This document shows positions 10,655-21,341 of a DNA stretch of 64,000 bases, piece by piece (positions within the stretch are counted from its first letter, which is position 1; every line of letters begins with the position of its first letter). The position numbers and the translations under genes are program-made. The notes beneath the pieces are model-generated. The model searched no databases. It was given only the letters and a program-made list of their open reading frames with translations, and was not told the origin of the DNA. Source of the stretch: Reticulitermes speratus (Eukaryota > Arthropoda > Insecta > Blattodea > Rhinotermitidae); the NCBI GenBank assembly GCA_021186555.1, contig JAJKFL010000005.1, positions 5,216,321-5,280,320 of the forward strand, written 5' to 3'.

Positions 10655-11000
10655 TAATAATAAGGGTTATCTCTCACCTCCAAGTGGTGGCCCTGAGCTC
10701 TGAGGTGAGAGCTCAGAGTGTAGCTGAGAGAGAAGGACGAAAGGCGAGTTTCCCGCGCCTTAAAACGGGAGCATTGGGCTAAGGGAAGGAAAACCCTGAC
10801 AGAAAACCAAGGGGGAGGGGGGCCTCTGTAGGTGGGTAAAACCAGCCTCCCTAGGGGAAGGAACCCTGATTACAAACCCGGTCCTCCAGGGTGGGGGTTG
10901 AGCATAGGGCCAACAACTCTATCTCGGGAAAAACGTGTTACGAAACCTCATGATGAAACGAGGAAGCTAAGGCCCACCCCGGGCTGTGATTGTAAGGAAG
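10655..11000 (+). mobile_element. LINE 3' UTR with double-hairpin end (LINE B type)
   Basis: No coding sequence was recognised. The terminal ~70 bp contains CCTC...GAGG followed by GGCCCACCCCGGGCTGTGAT and a GAAGAATAATAATAA tail. That terminal word is identical in order to the 3' end of the LINE B copy at 42674-43085. It also resembles the 3' domain of SINE families A and E. I read this as a 5'-truncated LINE B relative. Confidence 0.65.
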
Positions 11001-11011
11001 AAGAATAATAA

Positions 11012-11440
11012 TAAGGGTACATACAGACATAGAAGTTACGGCAAATAGGCCAGATATAATAACTAAAAACAAAAAATACAAAACATGCACACCGATAGAT
11101 GTGGCAATACCAGCGGACAGAAATGTCACACAGAAGGAAGCAGAGAAGAAACTAAAATACAGCAGTTTGTGTATAGAGATACAGCGAATGTGGAACATGA
11201 AATGTATGGTTATACCGGTAATAATTGGAGCCACCGGAATGGTAACAAAAGGTTTAAAGGAAACTTTGTAAGCCGTACCAGTAAAACATTCAACAGAGTC
11301 ACTACAAAAGACAGCTGTACTTGGAACATGACACGTAATACGGGAAGTACTGCAGTCTGAAACTTGAAGCCTGAGCGGCGGGGATCGCCGTTGGTTAAAA
11401 AGGAGAAGTACCAAGGAGAAAAGGCCTGTGACACGGGACA

Positions 11441-11479
<39 letters not shown>
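11012..11479 (+). mobile_element. LINE D 3' end with nuclease-like C-terminus
   Basis: The plus strand carries the end of a LINE polyprotein: TDIEVTANRPDIITKNKK, then CTPIDVAIPADRNV and MKCMVIPVIIGATGMVTKG. This tail is familiar from LINE polyproteins in many animals. The spacing of PD and ID resembles the restriction-like endonuclease fold of R2-type elements, which is inference only. At least one stop interrupts the frame. A short 3' UTR leads to an (AAT)n tail at 11437-11479. The long minus-strand frame over this region is a shadow. Confidence 0.75.
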
Positions 11480-11481
<2 letters not shown>

Positions 11482-11482
11482 C

Positions 11483-11740
11483 AGAGATAGTGTAGTCGGT
11501 ATACTGACTAGGCTATTGGCTGAACGACCCGGAGTTCGATGTCCGGAAGGAGCAATACATTTTTTTATTATTTAAGACATCCAGACCGGCTCTGGGGCCC
11601 ACCTAACCTCCTATTGAATGGTTATTGTGACTAAAGAGGACGGGGGCGTGAAGCTCACCACTCATCTCCATTTAATGGTGAGGCAACGAACGTGTGGGGC
11701 TATAACATTACTCCCCTCTACATGCATTTTTGATGTTCAG
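11483..11740 (+). mobile_element. SINE family D, diverged
   Basis: The head retains GTAGTCGGTAT and GGAGTTCGATGTCCGG. The body retains CCAGACCGGCTCTGGGGCCCA and TGAAGCTCACCACTC. It follows the LINE D microsatellite tail directly, so it may have inserted into that tail. Confidence 0.7.
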
Positions 11741-12407
11741 AGGACTTCTGACTTGTGAATGGTGACGACGATGATAGTGATAAGGCTATTTTTGTGTTCA
11801 GTGTGACGCAGCAGACCGTGCCGTTGTCTTTCGATAACAATCAGGCATTTGTCTCGGTGAGTCGAGGACAGCGATGGAGGACTTGCATCAGGATAAGGTT
11901 TACTGTGTCCTGGCAGAGAGATATTACGTAGGACCTAGTACTCGAGTCCTTGGCACGACCTAAGCTAAGGGACAAGGATATGGGTATTAATTAAATGAGG
12001 ATGTGATAATGTGGACTGAATTCAACCTATCAGGTTTGGGACCAGGAACGAGCTCTCGAAATGATGGTAATGGAAGGTATCGACTGAGATCGATACTCTG
12101 TTGTGGGGTGTGACGACGTGTAGTTTGGTAAACCTTTACGGACAATACGGAGGAAGCTGCGGTCGCAATTTCAGGTAGTTAAAGGAATGAGTTTCTCCTG
12201 AAACGTCGACAATTCTCTACCAGACTAAACGAGGTCACACCCCAGAAAACATTAATATTCATTGTAATGGAAATTTGTATTCCCTTACGACGCCGCTTGT
12301 CATGACCACTTCAATTACTCCCACTATGTCAAACAGAACTGTACTCCATGGAGTTTGGTTTTGAAACAGCTTAGTGAAACCGAAATGCGTTCAGTCACAG
12401 TTGTCAG
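11741..12407. other. Unassigned sequence
   Basis: A moderately GC-balanced stretch with no recognised gene or repeat. Confidence 0.35.
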
Positions 12408-12635
12408 TCTCCCATTTTTTTTCCATGGTTCGAGAACCCCTTTGGGGCCTAGGCCGCCTCATTTTTCGAGGCTTCACGATCACACACTCTTTAGACACAC
12501 AACACTCGGTAGGACTCCTCTGGACGAGTGATCAGTCCGACGCAGAGACCTCTACCTGACAACACACAACACTCACAACAGACAGACATCCATGGCCTAG
12601 GCGGGATTCGAACCCACAATCCCAACAAGCGCAGT
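12408..12635 (-). mobile_element. SINE family A, head truncated
   Basis: The minus strand shows a poly(A) tail (T-run at 12414), the double-hairpin 3' domain, body and B box GGGTTCGAATCCC. The 5' part of the tRNA-like head is missing or degraded. Confidence 0.85.
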
Positions 12636-12929
12636 CTGCCTTAACTTTACAAATTATAACTAAGACATTCGTATTTTACAGAAGCTGTGTGACTTAGGAA
12701 TGTAAGTCTGTTTTGTATTTGAACGTGGCTTCATCAGTGAGAGAAAACAGCTAACGTTTGCAACAAAAATATGTTTGTTAGCGTTAGACTTACAGGGAAT
12801 GTAGCACGCATGGACAAAATTATTTTGTTTCAATAACGATGCCGGATATCACAACGCGAGATAAATACAGGTACGTGTGAAGGTAACTGTAAGTAAAGGG
12901 AAGTAGTTGTATAGCTCCATTCATTCCTA

Positions 12930-13010
12930 ACCTTGGCACGAGAGTGGTTAACTTCACGCCCCGGACGCTTTACCCCTGGGAAAGAACCCCGGCACGCCTT
13001 AAATAGGAAT
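12930..13010 (-). mobile_element. SINE family D body fragment
   Basis: The complement reads GGGGTTCTTTCCCAGGGGTAA, then AGCGTCCGGGGCGTGAAGTT, matching the middle of family D copies at 50.8 and 56.2 kb. No head or tail is attached. Confidence 0.65.
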
Positions 13011-13862
13011 GGGTGGTCCCCACAGACGGTCTAGACGTTTCGGAGAAAACAAACATCTCTTGGCTCTAGGATATCCCGGATAAAAAGTCAATAGACAAAA
13101 GACAGATATTAGAATAAGGCTTCCAAAGGGTGAGTTAGATAGAACTGGCTGAGAGTTAATAATGGAGACGTTACTTTATGAATATTTTCAATTAATTAAT
13201 TTCGGATTGCAAAACATATATTATTGGCCTGCTAAATAAGCGTTTATTGCGATGGGTTTGTGTATTTACCCTGTATCAGTCACAAAATTCATTTAACTTA
13301 GATATTCTTATGTTACCATTGACTGTACCGTTAACTGTTTCCAAAGTGAGATCATGACCAATGTTTTTAGGACGGACCGATACAGTACTGCAGACAAAAC
13401 ACCATCGACCCTCGCTATTTTCGGATTACTGATGTACCAACTAGATCCGAGATTGAGAACGACGAAGAAAATAAAGAACAGACTACTTTGTGATTGTACG
13501 CAGTTTAAAAGACAATAAAAACCAGATACTTGCTGCATATAACACATGACTGAATACTTATTTCGTCTATGAAGCCGGCGACGTAGCTGAAACTGTGCGT
13601 GTTTATTTACCTAGGAGGAGAGGAAAAGTAGTAAGACGGTAGAGGGGGAAGATATAACAGACTGTCAATAGCACTGCACATTCCTGTCTGTATTCTGCAC
13701 AATATTGGCCCATTGCTAGGATAATTAAATGAAAAGAAATATTTATCACGCATGTGGGAGACGAGAAATAGACACATGGCTTTAATCCGCATATGTGAAA
13801 AAAAAATTGGTTTTTAAGTTATTGTCATTTATTTTGGGTGCTAACCTAGTATTGAATTGGCT
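13011..13862. other. Unassigned sequence
   Basis: No gene or repeat family was recognised. Short frames at 13308-13547 and 13607-13792 on the minus strand have no recognisable domains. Confidence 0.35.
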
Positions 13863-15851
13863 AACAAACACTGCGCCGATCCCAGTGGCCGCGCGGTCTA
13901 AGGCGTGGGTCTACTGCCGCTCGCTTACTGGGATTGTGGGTTCGAGCCGATCCCAGTGGCCGTGCGGTCTAAGGCGTGGGTCTACTGCCGCTCGCTTACT
14001 GGGATTGTGGGTTCGAGCCGATCCCAGTGGCCGTGCGGCCTAAGGCGTGGGTCTACTGCCGCTCGCTTACTGGGGTTGTGGGTTCGAGCCGATCCCAGTG
14101 GCCGTGCGGCCTAAGGCGTGGGTCTACTGCCGCTCGCTTACTGGGATTGTGGGTTCGAGCCGATCCCAGTGGCCGTGCGGCCTAAGGCGTGGGTCTACTG
14201 CCGCTCGCTTACTGGGATTGTGGGTTCGAGCCGATCCCAGTGGCCGTGCGGTCTAAGGCGTGGGTCTACTGCCGCTCGCTTACTGGGATTGTGGGTTCGA
14301 GCCGATCCCAGTGGCCGTGCGGCCTAAGGCGTGGGTCTACTGCCGCTCGCTTACTGGGATTGTGGGTTCGAGCCGATCCCAGTGGCCGTGCGACCTAAGG
14401 CGTGGGTCTACTGCCGCTCGCTTACTGGGATTGTGGGTTCGAGCCGATCCCAGTGGCCGTGCGGCCTAAGGCGTGGGTCTACTGCCGCTCGCTTACTGGG
14501 ATTGTGGGTTCGAGCCGATCCCAGTGGCCGTGCGGCCTAAGGCGTGGGTCTACTGCCGCTCGCTTACTGGGATTGTGGGTTCGAGCCGATCCCAGTGGCC
14601 GTGCGGCCTAAGGCGTGGGTCTACTGCCGCTCGCTTACTGGGATTGTGGGTTCGAGCCGATCCCAGTGGCCGTGCGGCCTAAGGCGTGGGTCTACTGCCG
14701 CTCGCTTACTGGGATTGTGGGTTCGAGCCGATCCCAGTGGCCGTGCGGCCTAAGGCGTGGGTCTACTGCCGCTCGCTTACTGGGATTGTGGGTTCGAGCC
14801 GATCCCAGTGGCCGTGCGGCCTAAGGCGTGGGTCTACTGCCGCTCGCTTACTGGGATTGTGGGTTCGAGCCGATCCCAGTGGCCGTGCGACCTAAGGCGT
14901 GGGTCTACTGCCGCTCGCTTACTGGGATTGTGGGTTCGAGCCGATCCCAGTGGCCGTGCGGCCTAAGGCGTGGGTCTACTGCCGCTCGCTTACTGGGATT
15001 GTGGGTTCGAGCCGATCCCAGTGGCCGTGCGGCCTAAGGCGTGGGTCTACTGCCGCTCGCTTACTGGGATTGTGGGTTCGAGCCGATCCCAGTGGCCGTG
15101 CGGCCTAAGGCGTGGGTCTACTGCCGCTCGCTTACTGGGATTGTGGGTTCGAGCCGATCCCAGTGGCCGTGCGGCCTAAGGGGTGGGTCTACTGCCGCTC
15201 GCTTACTGGGATTGTGGGTTCGAGCCGATCCCAGTGGCCGTGCGGTCTAAGGCGTGGGTCTACTGCCGCTCGCTTACTGGGATTGTGGGTTCCAGCCGAT
15301 CCCAGTGGCCGTGCGGTCTAAGGCGTGGGTCTACTGCCGCTCGCTTACGGGGATTGTGGGTTCGAGCCGATCCCAGTGGCCGTGCGGCCTAAGGCGTGGG
15401 TCTACTGCCGCTCGCTTACTGGGATTGTGGGTTCGAGCCGATTCCAGTGGCCGTGCGGTCTAAGGCGTGGGTCTACTGCAGCTCGCTTACTGGGATTGTG
15501 GGTTCGAGCCGATTCCAGTGGCCGTGCGGTCTAAGGCGTGGGTCTACTGCAGCTCGCTTACTGGGATTGTGGGTTCGAGCCGATCCCAGTGGCCGTGCGG
15601 TCTAAGGCGTGGGTCTACGGCCGTTCACTTACTGGCATTGTGGGTTCGAATCCCACCGGGGGCATGGATGTTTGTCTGTTGTGAGTGTTGTGTGTTGTCA
15701 GGTAGAGGTCTCTGCGACGGGCTGATCACTCGTCCAGAGGAGTCCTACCGAGTTTGGTGTGTCTAAAAAGTGTGATCGTGAAGCCTCGAAAAAATGAGGC
15801 GGCCTAGGCCCCCAAGGGGCTGTCGAACCATAGGAAAAGAAAACAAACACT
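13863..15851 (+). mobile_element. Multi-headed SINE A: 24 tandem tRNA-like heads plus one full SINE
   Basis: From 13875 to 15578 the same 71-bp tRNA-Leu-like head repeats 24 times with few substitutions. The 25th head (15579) continues into a complete family A body and tail ending near 15841. AACAAACACT occurs at 13863-13872 and 15842-15851, so the whole 1.97 kb is bracketed by one 10-bp target duplication. Each unit keeps an A box (around GTGCGGTCTAAGG) and most of a B box (GGGTTCGAGCC), but lacks the 3' half of the T stem and the acceptor. The 69-codon open frames are a by-product of the period. Confidence 0.95.
13875..15578 (+). repeat. 71-bp tandem array of tRNA-like heads
   Basis: There are 24 units of exactly 71 bp. 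Each spans the tRNA-like sequence from its first base to A58 of the T loop (GGGTTCGA), and the next unit starts at once with GCCGATCCCAG. Variant sites (GGTCTAAGG or GGCCTAAGG, GATCC or GATTCC) cluster by neighbourhood, which favours stepwise local duplication for part of the array. Confidence 0.97.
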
Positions 15852-16019
15852 ACAGATAATACCGCATATTTATACAATAATGGCACCAACAAATCCACAC
15901 AAGTATATTGAAATTAGTTTATATACACAATGAACTACATGTTTCGGCCAACCATGTGGCCATCTTCAGGGATGGAAATACAAAGGTCAGATACATTAAA
16001 AGTATAAAATAAAATGATA
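15852..16019 (-). mobile_element. Penelope-like end with hammerhead, single copy
   Basis: A CACCAACAAATCCACAC box lies at about 15880 and a hammerhead follows 50 bp downstream on the minus strand. No inverted partner was found. The inner boundary is not visible. Confidence 0.65.
15932..15975 (-). ncRNA. Hammerhead ribozyme motif
   Basis: Minus-strand order: CUGAAGA, stem II GGCCACAUGGUUGGCC, GAAAC and the ACATGT palindrome. Stem I is weak. Confidence 0.75.
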
Positions 16020-16075
16020 TTATAAAGTAGCAGAATCACGGACTGCTTTTTACAAAGAGAAGGAGTATGTTTACA
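16020..16075 (+). repeat. Dispersed repeat R1, copy 2
   Basis: It matches 7845-7895 (TACAAAGAGAAGGAGTATG and GAGCGGTACGAGC). Confidence 0.45.
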
Positions 16076-16766
16076 GAGCGGTACGAGCTATTTACACACA
16101 CTTGACGTTAAGTTTCGTCTACAAAGAGTTAATGTAGGCCTACATAAGTTACCGCATATTCGGTTTATATTAATTAGGCAGATTAAAACGCGGATATGGG
16201 GAACCATATGTTTATGTACTGAGGACAAAGAAGGTCTAGCAGAGGATCTCTGTAGGTTTATGCAAAAATTGTTAAGTACGATAATTAAGGCAAGAATGGA
16301 AAGAAATGTTTTCCATTATCGACTTCTGGAGAAAAGTATAACATGCTGTTACGCAGATCGTAGTATTAATAGACATGTAGAATATAAATATATTTTAATA
16401 TCAATAATTAAATAGATTTATATAAAATTCAATAAGGACTCAGCAATTGTTTCGTCAACAAAATGAGCGTGCATATTCCTAATTCTTGTTACATAATTCC
16501 AAGACTTCACCGGTGCTAAACACATTTATCTATACAGAAGCGTAAATTTTAAAATTTTTTGATTGCTATGCCACACTAATGGGACAGCGCGTGTCCAGAA
16601 AACTAGGCATAATATTCAGTGTTTCAAGTTGCTTGAAAATTTTTCTTTCGATTTCTTCTGTGATTTCGGTATTTACCTTTTACAAATATGGAAAGCAACA
16701 ACATGAAGTCAAATCACTGACGCTAATAAATTCCTGCCCTATAAATATTTCATCAGCATATAGTAG
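16076..16766. other. Unassigned AT-rich sequence
   Basis: No gene or repeat family was recognised. It could be the interior of the Penelope-like copy at 15.9 kb, but I see no reverse-transcriptase motifs. Confidence 0.3.
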
Positions 16767-17042
16767 TAGAAAAAAGGCTAACTGGATTGGTCACATCTTG
16801 CGTAGAAACTGCCTTCTGAAACACGTGATTGAAGGAAAGTTAGAAGGAAGGATATAAATGACGGGACGACGAGGGAGAAGACGTAAGCAGCTACTGGATG
16901 ACCTTAAGGAAAAGAAAAGAAACTGGAAATTGAAAGAGGAAGCACTAGATCACACCCTGTGGAGAACTCGCTTTGGAAGAGGCTACGGACCTGTCGTAAG
17001 ACAAACTACAGAATGAATGAATGAATGAATGAATGAATGAAT
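16767..17042 (+). mobile_element. LINE A 3' end with (GAAT)n tail
   Basis: The plus strand encodes RKKANWIGHILRRNCLLKHV, then, after a small frame change at the ATATAA near 16855, TGRRGRRRKQLLDDLKEK and GLRTRFGRG-like sequence up to VVRQTTE. The element ends in a GAAT microsatellite at 17011-17042, the usual simple 3' tail. It is strongly 5'-truncated. Confidence 0.88.
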
Positions 17043-17250
17043 AGTAGAATGCATGTCCCGTTCTTGCATAAATGATTCACAACATTTATTACTTATTTAA
17101 CGGAGCTGTGACTATCTTAGATTACACAGTGTCGAAATGCAAGACGATAAGTGTGTAGTACATTGCAAAGAACATCATGGCTTAATCCGATGTTGTATAT
17201 ACATATATATATATACATATGTATATATATACACATATATATATATATTG
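17043..17250. repeat. Spacer with TA/CA-rich microsatellite
   Basis: No gene was recognised. An impure (TA)n/(TACA)n tract occupies about 17196-17250 and abuts the following SINE. Confidence 0.6.
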
Positions 17251-17253
17251 ATA

Positions 17254-17538
17254 GGGGGCGCGCGGTGGCGTAGTTGGTTGAGGCACTACGCTACAAACCG
17301 GAACGTCGCGGGTTCGATTCCTGATGGTGTCATTGGAATTAATTCCTTGACATAGTCCTTCCGGCCGCACTATGGCCCTGGGGTCGACTCAGCCTCTAAC
17401 AGAAATGAGTACCAGGAATATTTCCTGGGGGGTAAAGGCGGCCGGTGCGTAGGACTGACAACCTTATCACCTTCATGTGCCGATTGTCTACAAATCTGGG
17501 AGCCTCAACCTCCTGGACCCCTCAGGGCCTGTCTTTTG
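17254..17538 (+). mobile_element. SINE family C
   Basis: The head starts GGGGCGCGCGGTGGCGTAG and has the B box GGGTTCGATTCC. The body contains CGCACTATGGCCCTGGGG and ends at CTCAGGGCCTGTC. The usual CTTTACCTTTAC tail is absent here. Confidence 0.9.
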
Positions 17539-18357
17539 ATCTTGATAATAGCTACTGTCGGTAAGAGACTGACGAAGTTACATGGGACCATTTTAAAAAT
17601 TCACTTAATGCACCAACATTCAGAAAATACAATGCATATGTCAATGACGTGGACACTAATAAATCTGGCACATCCATTACTGTAAGCCTCGAAACATGAA
17701 TCACTTTATTCCACTAATACTCTTCCTTAATCCACAGCTTCATGCGCTGGGATTTGGAGGAATCCTTTTTTGAGTATGAACGAATACAATAAAGTGAAGA
17801 CAATTTTTGAATCAACCGGTATCATAAGTCCCATATCAAAGTACATATCTGTTTCCTTCAATGACCGCTCCTCCTTCATCTAGCTCTAAGAATCTGAAAA
17901 AGGGAAATGATCTCGACATGAATAACACATATGCGAATACAATTTTTGGAACAACCGGTACCGTACGTCTCCCAACACGCAGATCCGTTTTGTTCCGTGA
18001 CTATCCCTCCCTCGCCCCCCCCCCCCCATCCACCTATAACTCACGCTTCAGAAATGTTAAGATTGCGTGAGTGCGCTCAATCGGCAAACGAAACTTGTGT
18101 TGTCGAGACAGCAGTCTGCCTTCCACGGCGCAACAACAGATACTAGTGGAAGGACGAACAAACGAGGAGTTGTGCGACACACAACACAACACACCGTACG
18201 TTGTGCGACACACAGCACACCGTACACACACGTTAATTCACATTTGCTCTCGTCCTCGACCAGCTCAGTGTTTGCTTTGACACTAAGCCCAAACACAACG
18301 TTCAGACGTCTGGTCACTCTCTGTGTGACGCGGGTTAAACAGTAACAGATTCAATAC
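17539..18357. other. Unassigned sequence with poly(C) tract and short repeats
   Basis: A C-run lies at about 18010-18028. GTTGTGCGACACACA-type repeats occur at about 18170-18225. Overlapping short open frames on both strands at 17861-18345 have no recognisable domain. Confidence 0.4.
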
Positions 18358-18645
18358 GCCGTGCCATGGCTCAGGTGGTTAGTCGCCGTCCTCTGACCGC
18401 GGATGCCCGGGTTCCATCCCGGGTCAGTTGAAGTGGGATTTGTGGTGGACAAAGTGGCACTGGGACAGGTTTTTCCCCGCGTACTTCGGTTTTACCTTAT
18501 CAGTTTCATTCCACCGGTGCTCCATTAGACGGAAAAATGAAAAAAACTACTCATCTTCATCACAGGGTTGCAGAATAAGCCTCAAGGCTGCGGTGCGTCC
18601 GTAGCATCTGCTGCGGGGCCCTTCTATATATATATATATATATAA
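18358..18645 (+). mobile_element. SINE family B with (TA)n end
   Basis: The head is GCCGTGCCATGGCTCAGG with B box GGGTTCCATCCCGGG. The body carries GTGGACAAAGTGGCACTGGG and ends GGGGCCCTTC, followed by (TA)n at 18625-18645. The head has several substitutions. Confidence 0.88.
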
Positions 18646-19044
18646 CTCAATACCCGTCGTCCTGACAATTTTCTGCTACAAAACAGAGTGGAAATGTCTG
18701 TACCACCTTCCTTTGTCCCTTCCGTGTTACAATTTTGTATTTCGATACCGCATAATATTAAAATTTATATACAGATGTCGTCATAAGATGAAGCAGTCCG
18801 GCATTTCTGGTTAAGTTTCATGTGAGCAATTTGATGTCCCCTGAAGAGGTTTCCGGCCTCTCGCAGGGATAGTATATTGAGAGGGTTGCCTTCTACAGGC
18901 TCTAGACAAGCACGTACATGCATTTCCTCCATATTTGATGTAACGGTTATACCGAGATCACTTTTAGGACTGACAAGTTTAGACCACCAAAGGAATACAA
19001 CAATTCGAGAAAAACTAAAAGTAGAACACATAGTAGATGGAATT
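18646..19044. other. Unassigned sequence
   Basis: A minus-strand frame of 88 codons (18765-19031) has no recognisable domain. No repeat family was seen. Confidence 0.35.
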
Positions 19045-19262
19045 TAGAGCTACCAAAAGAAGTGGTTACATGTTAAAAGGATGGAACACTCACGAATAAA
19101 CAAGATGACACTGGACTAACCAAAAGGCAAACGCGACATTGGTCGACCAAAAACAAGATGGAGAGATCAACAACATCTTCAAGATTGAGTTTTCACAGTG
19201 CAGGACCCAGGTGTGCTACATGTTTACCTTCATGATAATAAATAAATAAATAAAATATATAT
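19045..19262 (+). mobile_element. LINE F 3' end with AATA tail
   Basis: Degenerate C-terminal LINE sequence can be read in pieces: HVKRMEHSRI, then PKGKRDIGRPKTRWRDQQHL. GRP-TRW is a common late LINE polyprotein signature. It ends in (AATA)n at 19236-19255. Confidence 0.65.
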
Positions 19263-19560
19263 ATACACATGTAAAGGTAGTAGCCATCAATCACAAATAA
19301 GTCTTTTTATATGGTTTTACTGCAACATGTTTCGGCTCATATACAAGGAGCCATCATCAGTCTGACAAAGTACTAAAATTTTTATGTAAATCACCTTATA
19401 TTATTTTACATTATCCATGTATACGGTTCAGATCTTAACTTCACAAATATCACAAAAATATAAGATAAATCGAAACTATTAAATTTTAAATTACATTATA
19501 CCCACACAAAGCAATAAAAACGTTACAAACTGCGTTAAAACAGCTGTGATTTAAAACAGT
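19263..19560 (-). mobile_element. Penelope-like end with hammerhead, single copy
   Basis: A hammerhead on the minus strand (19319-19366) lies about 60 bp from a diverged end (AGTAGCCATCAATCAC). Boundaries are not visible. Confidence 0.5.
19319..19366 (-). ncRNA. Hammerhead ribozyme motif
   Basis: CUGAUGA, stem II GGCUC with GAGCC, GAAAC and the ACATGT palindrome are all intact. Stem I pairing is weak. Confidence 0.75.
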
Positions 19561-20479
19561 GTCCAGATGGGAGTGTAGATCTAGGTCAGTGATGTCCGGC
19601 GTCGGAGGTTGCCATACTTTCTACTTCCCTTGACAAGTGTTCCAAATTGGAGGAATGTTCCTGATGTCATCATTCCAGTGTTTTCTTTATAACTTAAAAC
19701 TATTAAAATTAATCTCAAAGAAACAGGATGGGTAGACGTGGACTTGATTTATGTGGCTCAGGATAGGGACAAGTGTGGGTTCTTATGTATACAGTAATAA
19801 ATCTCCAGGTTCCATAAAATGCGAAGAATTTTTTGACTAGCCTCTCAAGAATGACTCTGTACCACGGATTTAATTCATTAGCAGCATTCAGACTTCTGCT
19901 ACTCATTCATTTGCTACATACTTATTAATCTAATGCTGTTACAGTGAATTACGAGTAAAACTGTCATCCTGCATAAAAATAAAAATAATTTTTGACACAG
20001 TTAATGCACATACAGGATGTATTTAAATTCCACAGACACACATTTTGGGCTTGTGGGTTGATTTAAGTTATACTCCAAAAAAATTGTCGGAGTTGCCTCT
20101 GTCAACCTATCTCCGAGATGCAGGCTGATGAATAAATATTCTTGAGGATTCGGAAATCCCTACCTCTGTCGCCATGTTGTGCGTATTCGGATACTGTTAT
20201 AAACACGTAGCTGATGGCTCAAGCATTCGCTCTACGATTCTTTGACATTAAGTTGCCTGTCAGCCTGACGTGCTCCCAAGTCTCTGTTGTAAGTTTGCGT
20301 GCATCAGTGTACGCGTAACCAGCAAAGACATGGCTGCGTAACTTCGCACGGAATTACGGATGTGCCCACTGCGTATGGTGCAGCAGACGGAAATGGTGGG
20401 TTACATCAAGGACCTTTCCCTAGTCAGCCACTGCGCACAACAGCACTTTTGTGTCCATATATAGGAGGCTAAAACAGTC
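19561..20479. other. Unassigned sequence
   Basis: No gene or repeat family recognised. The last few hundred bases may include the diverged N-terminal part of the transposase relic that follows. Confidence 0.3.
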
Positions 20480-21290
20480 CGTTGCGTTTGATTGTTGAAG
20501 AGGGACGAATGCCCTTACGTCGAGGTTTGGGGAAGACGTCTTGAAAGTGATTGCCGACACACTTTCACGCCATGCACGCATCTCACTTTGCCGTTTCGCA
20601 GGTCGTTCATCACCAGCACCTGCACGTGTATAATCATAAATGTTCAGACAAGGGGCCCAGCGGAATCCCCAAAGAGACAAGTTTTCAGCCAGTGTTTCTG
20701 CAATGCTCTGACGAGGAGCATCGGGTCCCCAGCATTGTGCTGTACACAGATGGAGCTTCCTTAAACTCAAGAGGGTATTATCGACAGGCTAAACAACAAT
20801 GCTTGGGCAGAAGAGAACCCCGCACGCGACTATTGAAGAACATCAGCAAAGATTTCAGTTTGATATGGTTCACGACTTTCTAATAGACCCCAAAATACTT
20901 CCTGCACGTTTGACAGGACCGAGCAATCACGAACAGAATTGCTACAGGACATGCCACTAGAAGTTTTCCGAACGATGCTGTTTCAGAACGACGAAGTTCC
21001 AGCTTATTTCAGCATGGACGCACGAGAACAACTTAAGGCTGTTTTTTCTGCGCTGTGGCCCTTTGTTGGGCCTGCTTGCTCATCCGACCTGGATCTCCTT
21101 CCATTGTTCCTCTGGGCACATCTCAGATATCTTGTCTGCGACACACCAGTACAGCGAGAAGAGATACTGTCCCAGACTCCAGGCAGCATGTGACAACTTA
21201 GAACAAACACCAGATATTTTCGACAGAGTGCGACAGTCGGTGTTCGTCAGTTTGGAACGCTACTGTAGCTGCAGTACCTGAGACCGGGGT
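20480..21290 (+). pseudogene. Tc1/mariner-type transposase relic
   Basis: Translation in shifting plus frames recovers the DDE-domain landmarks of an insect Tc1/mariner-like transposase. In order they are VLYTDGASLNSRGYY (first Asp), AWAEENP, MVHDFLIDPKILPARLTG-like, FQNDEVPAYFS (second Asp, with E replacing the usual G), SSDLDLLPLFLWAHL (third acidic position) and TPDIFDRVRQS near the end. At least three frame changes and a stop separate these blocks. Family proteins are roughly 350-400 residues, so most of the catalytic domain is represented but broken. No terminal repeats were identified. The minus-strand frame at 20420-20770 is a shadow. Confidence 0.75.
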
Positions 21291-21341
21291 TTACTAGTTG
21301 CGTCCTGCGGTCACTTTTCAGAAAAGGTCAGTGTATCAGTT

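Noticed and set aside
10938-11441. A 167-residue hydrophobic minus-strand protein
   Set aside because: It is the antisense shadow of the LINE D coding end on the plus strand.
13875-15578. CRISPR-like array
   Set aside because: Repeats are contiguous with no unique spacers, the setting is eukaryotic, and no cas genes occur.
13875-15645. Cluster of functional tRNA-Leu genes
   Set aside because: Units lack the 3' T stem and acceptor strand, and the run leads into a SINE body with a poly(A) tail and target duplication.
13905-15766. Two dozen overlapping 69-codon plus-strand open frames
   Set aside because: They follow the 71-bp period of the tRNA-like head array and have no coding features.
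20420-20770. A 116-residue minus-strand protein
   Set aside because: It lies antisense to the transposase relic, whose landmarks are on the plus strand.
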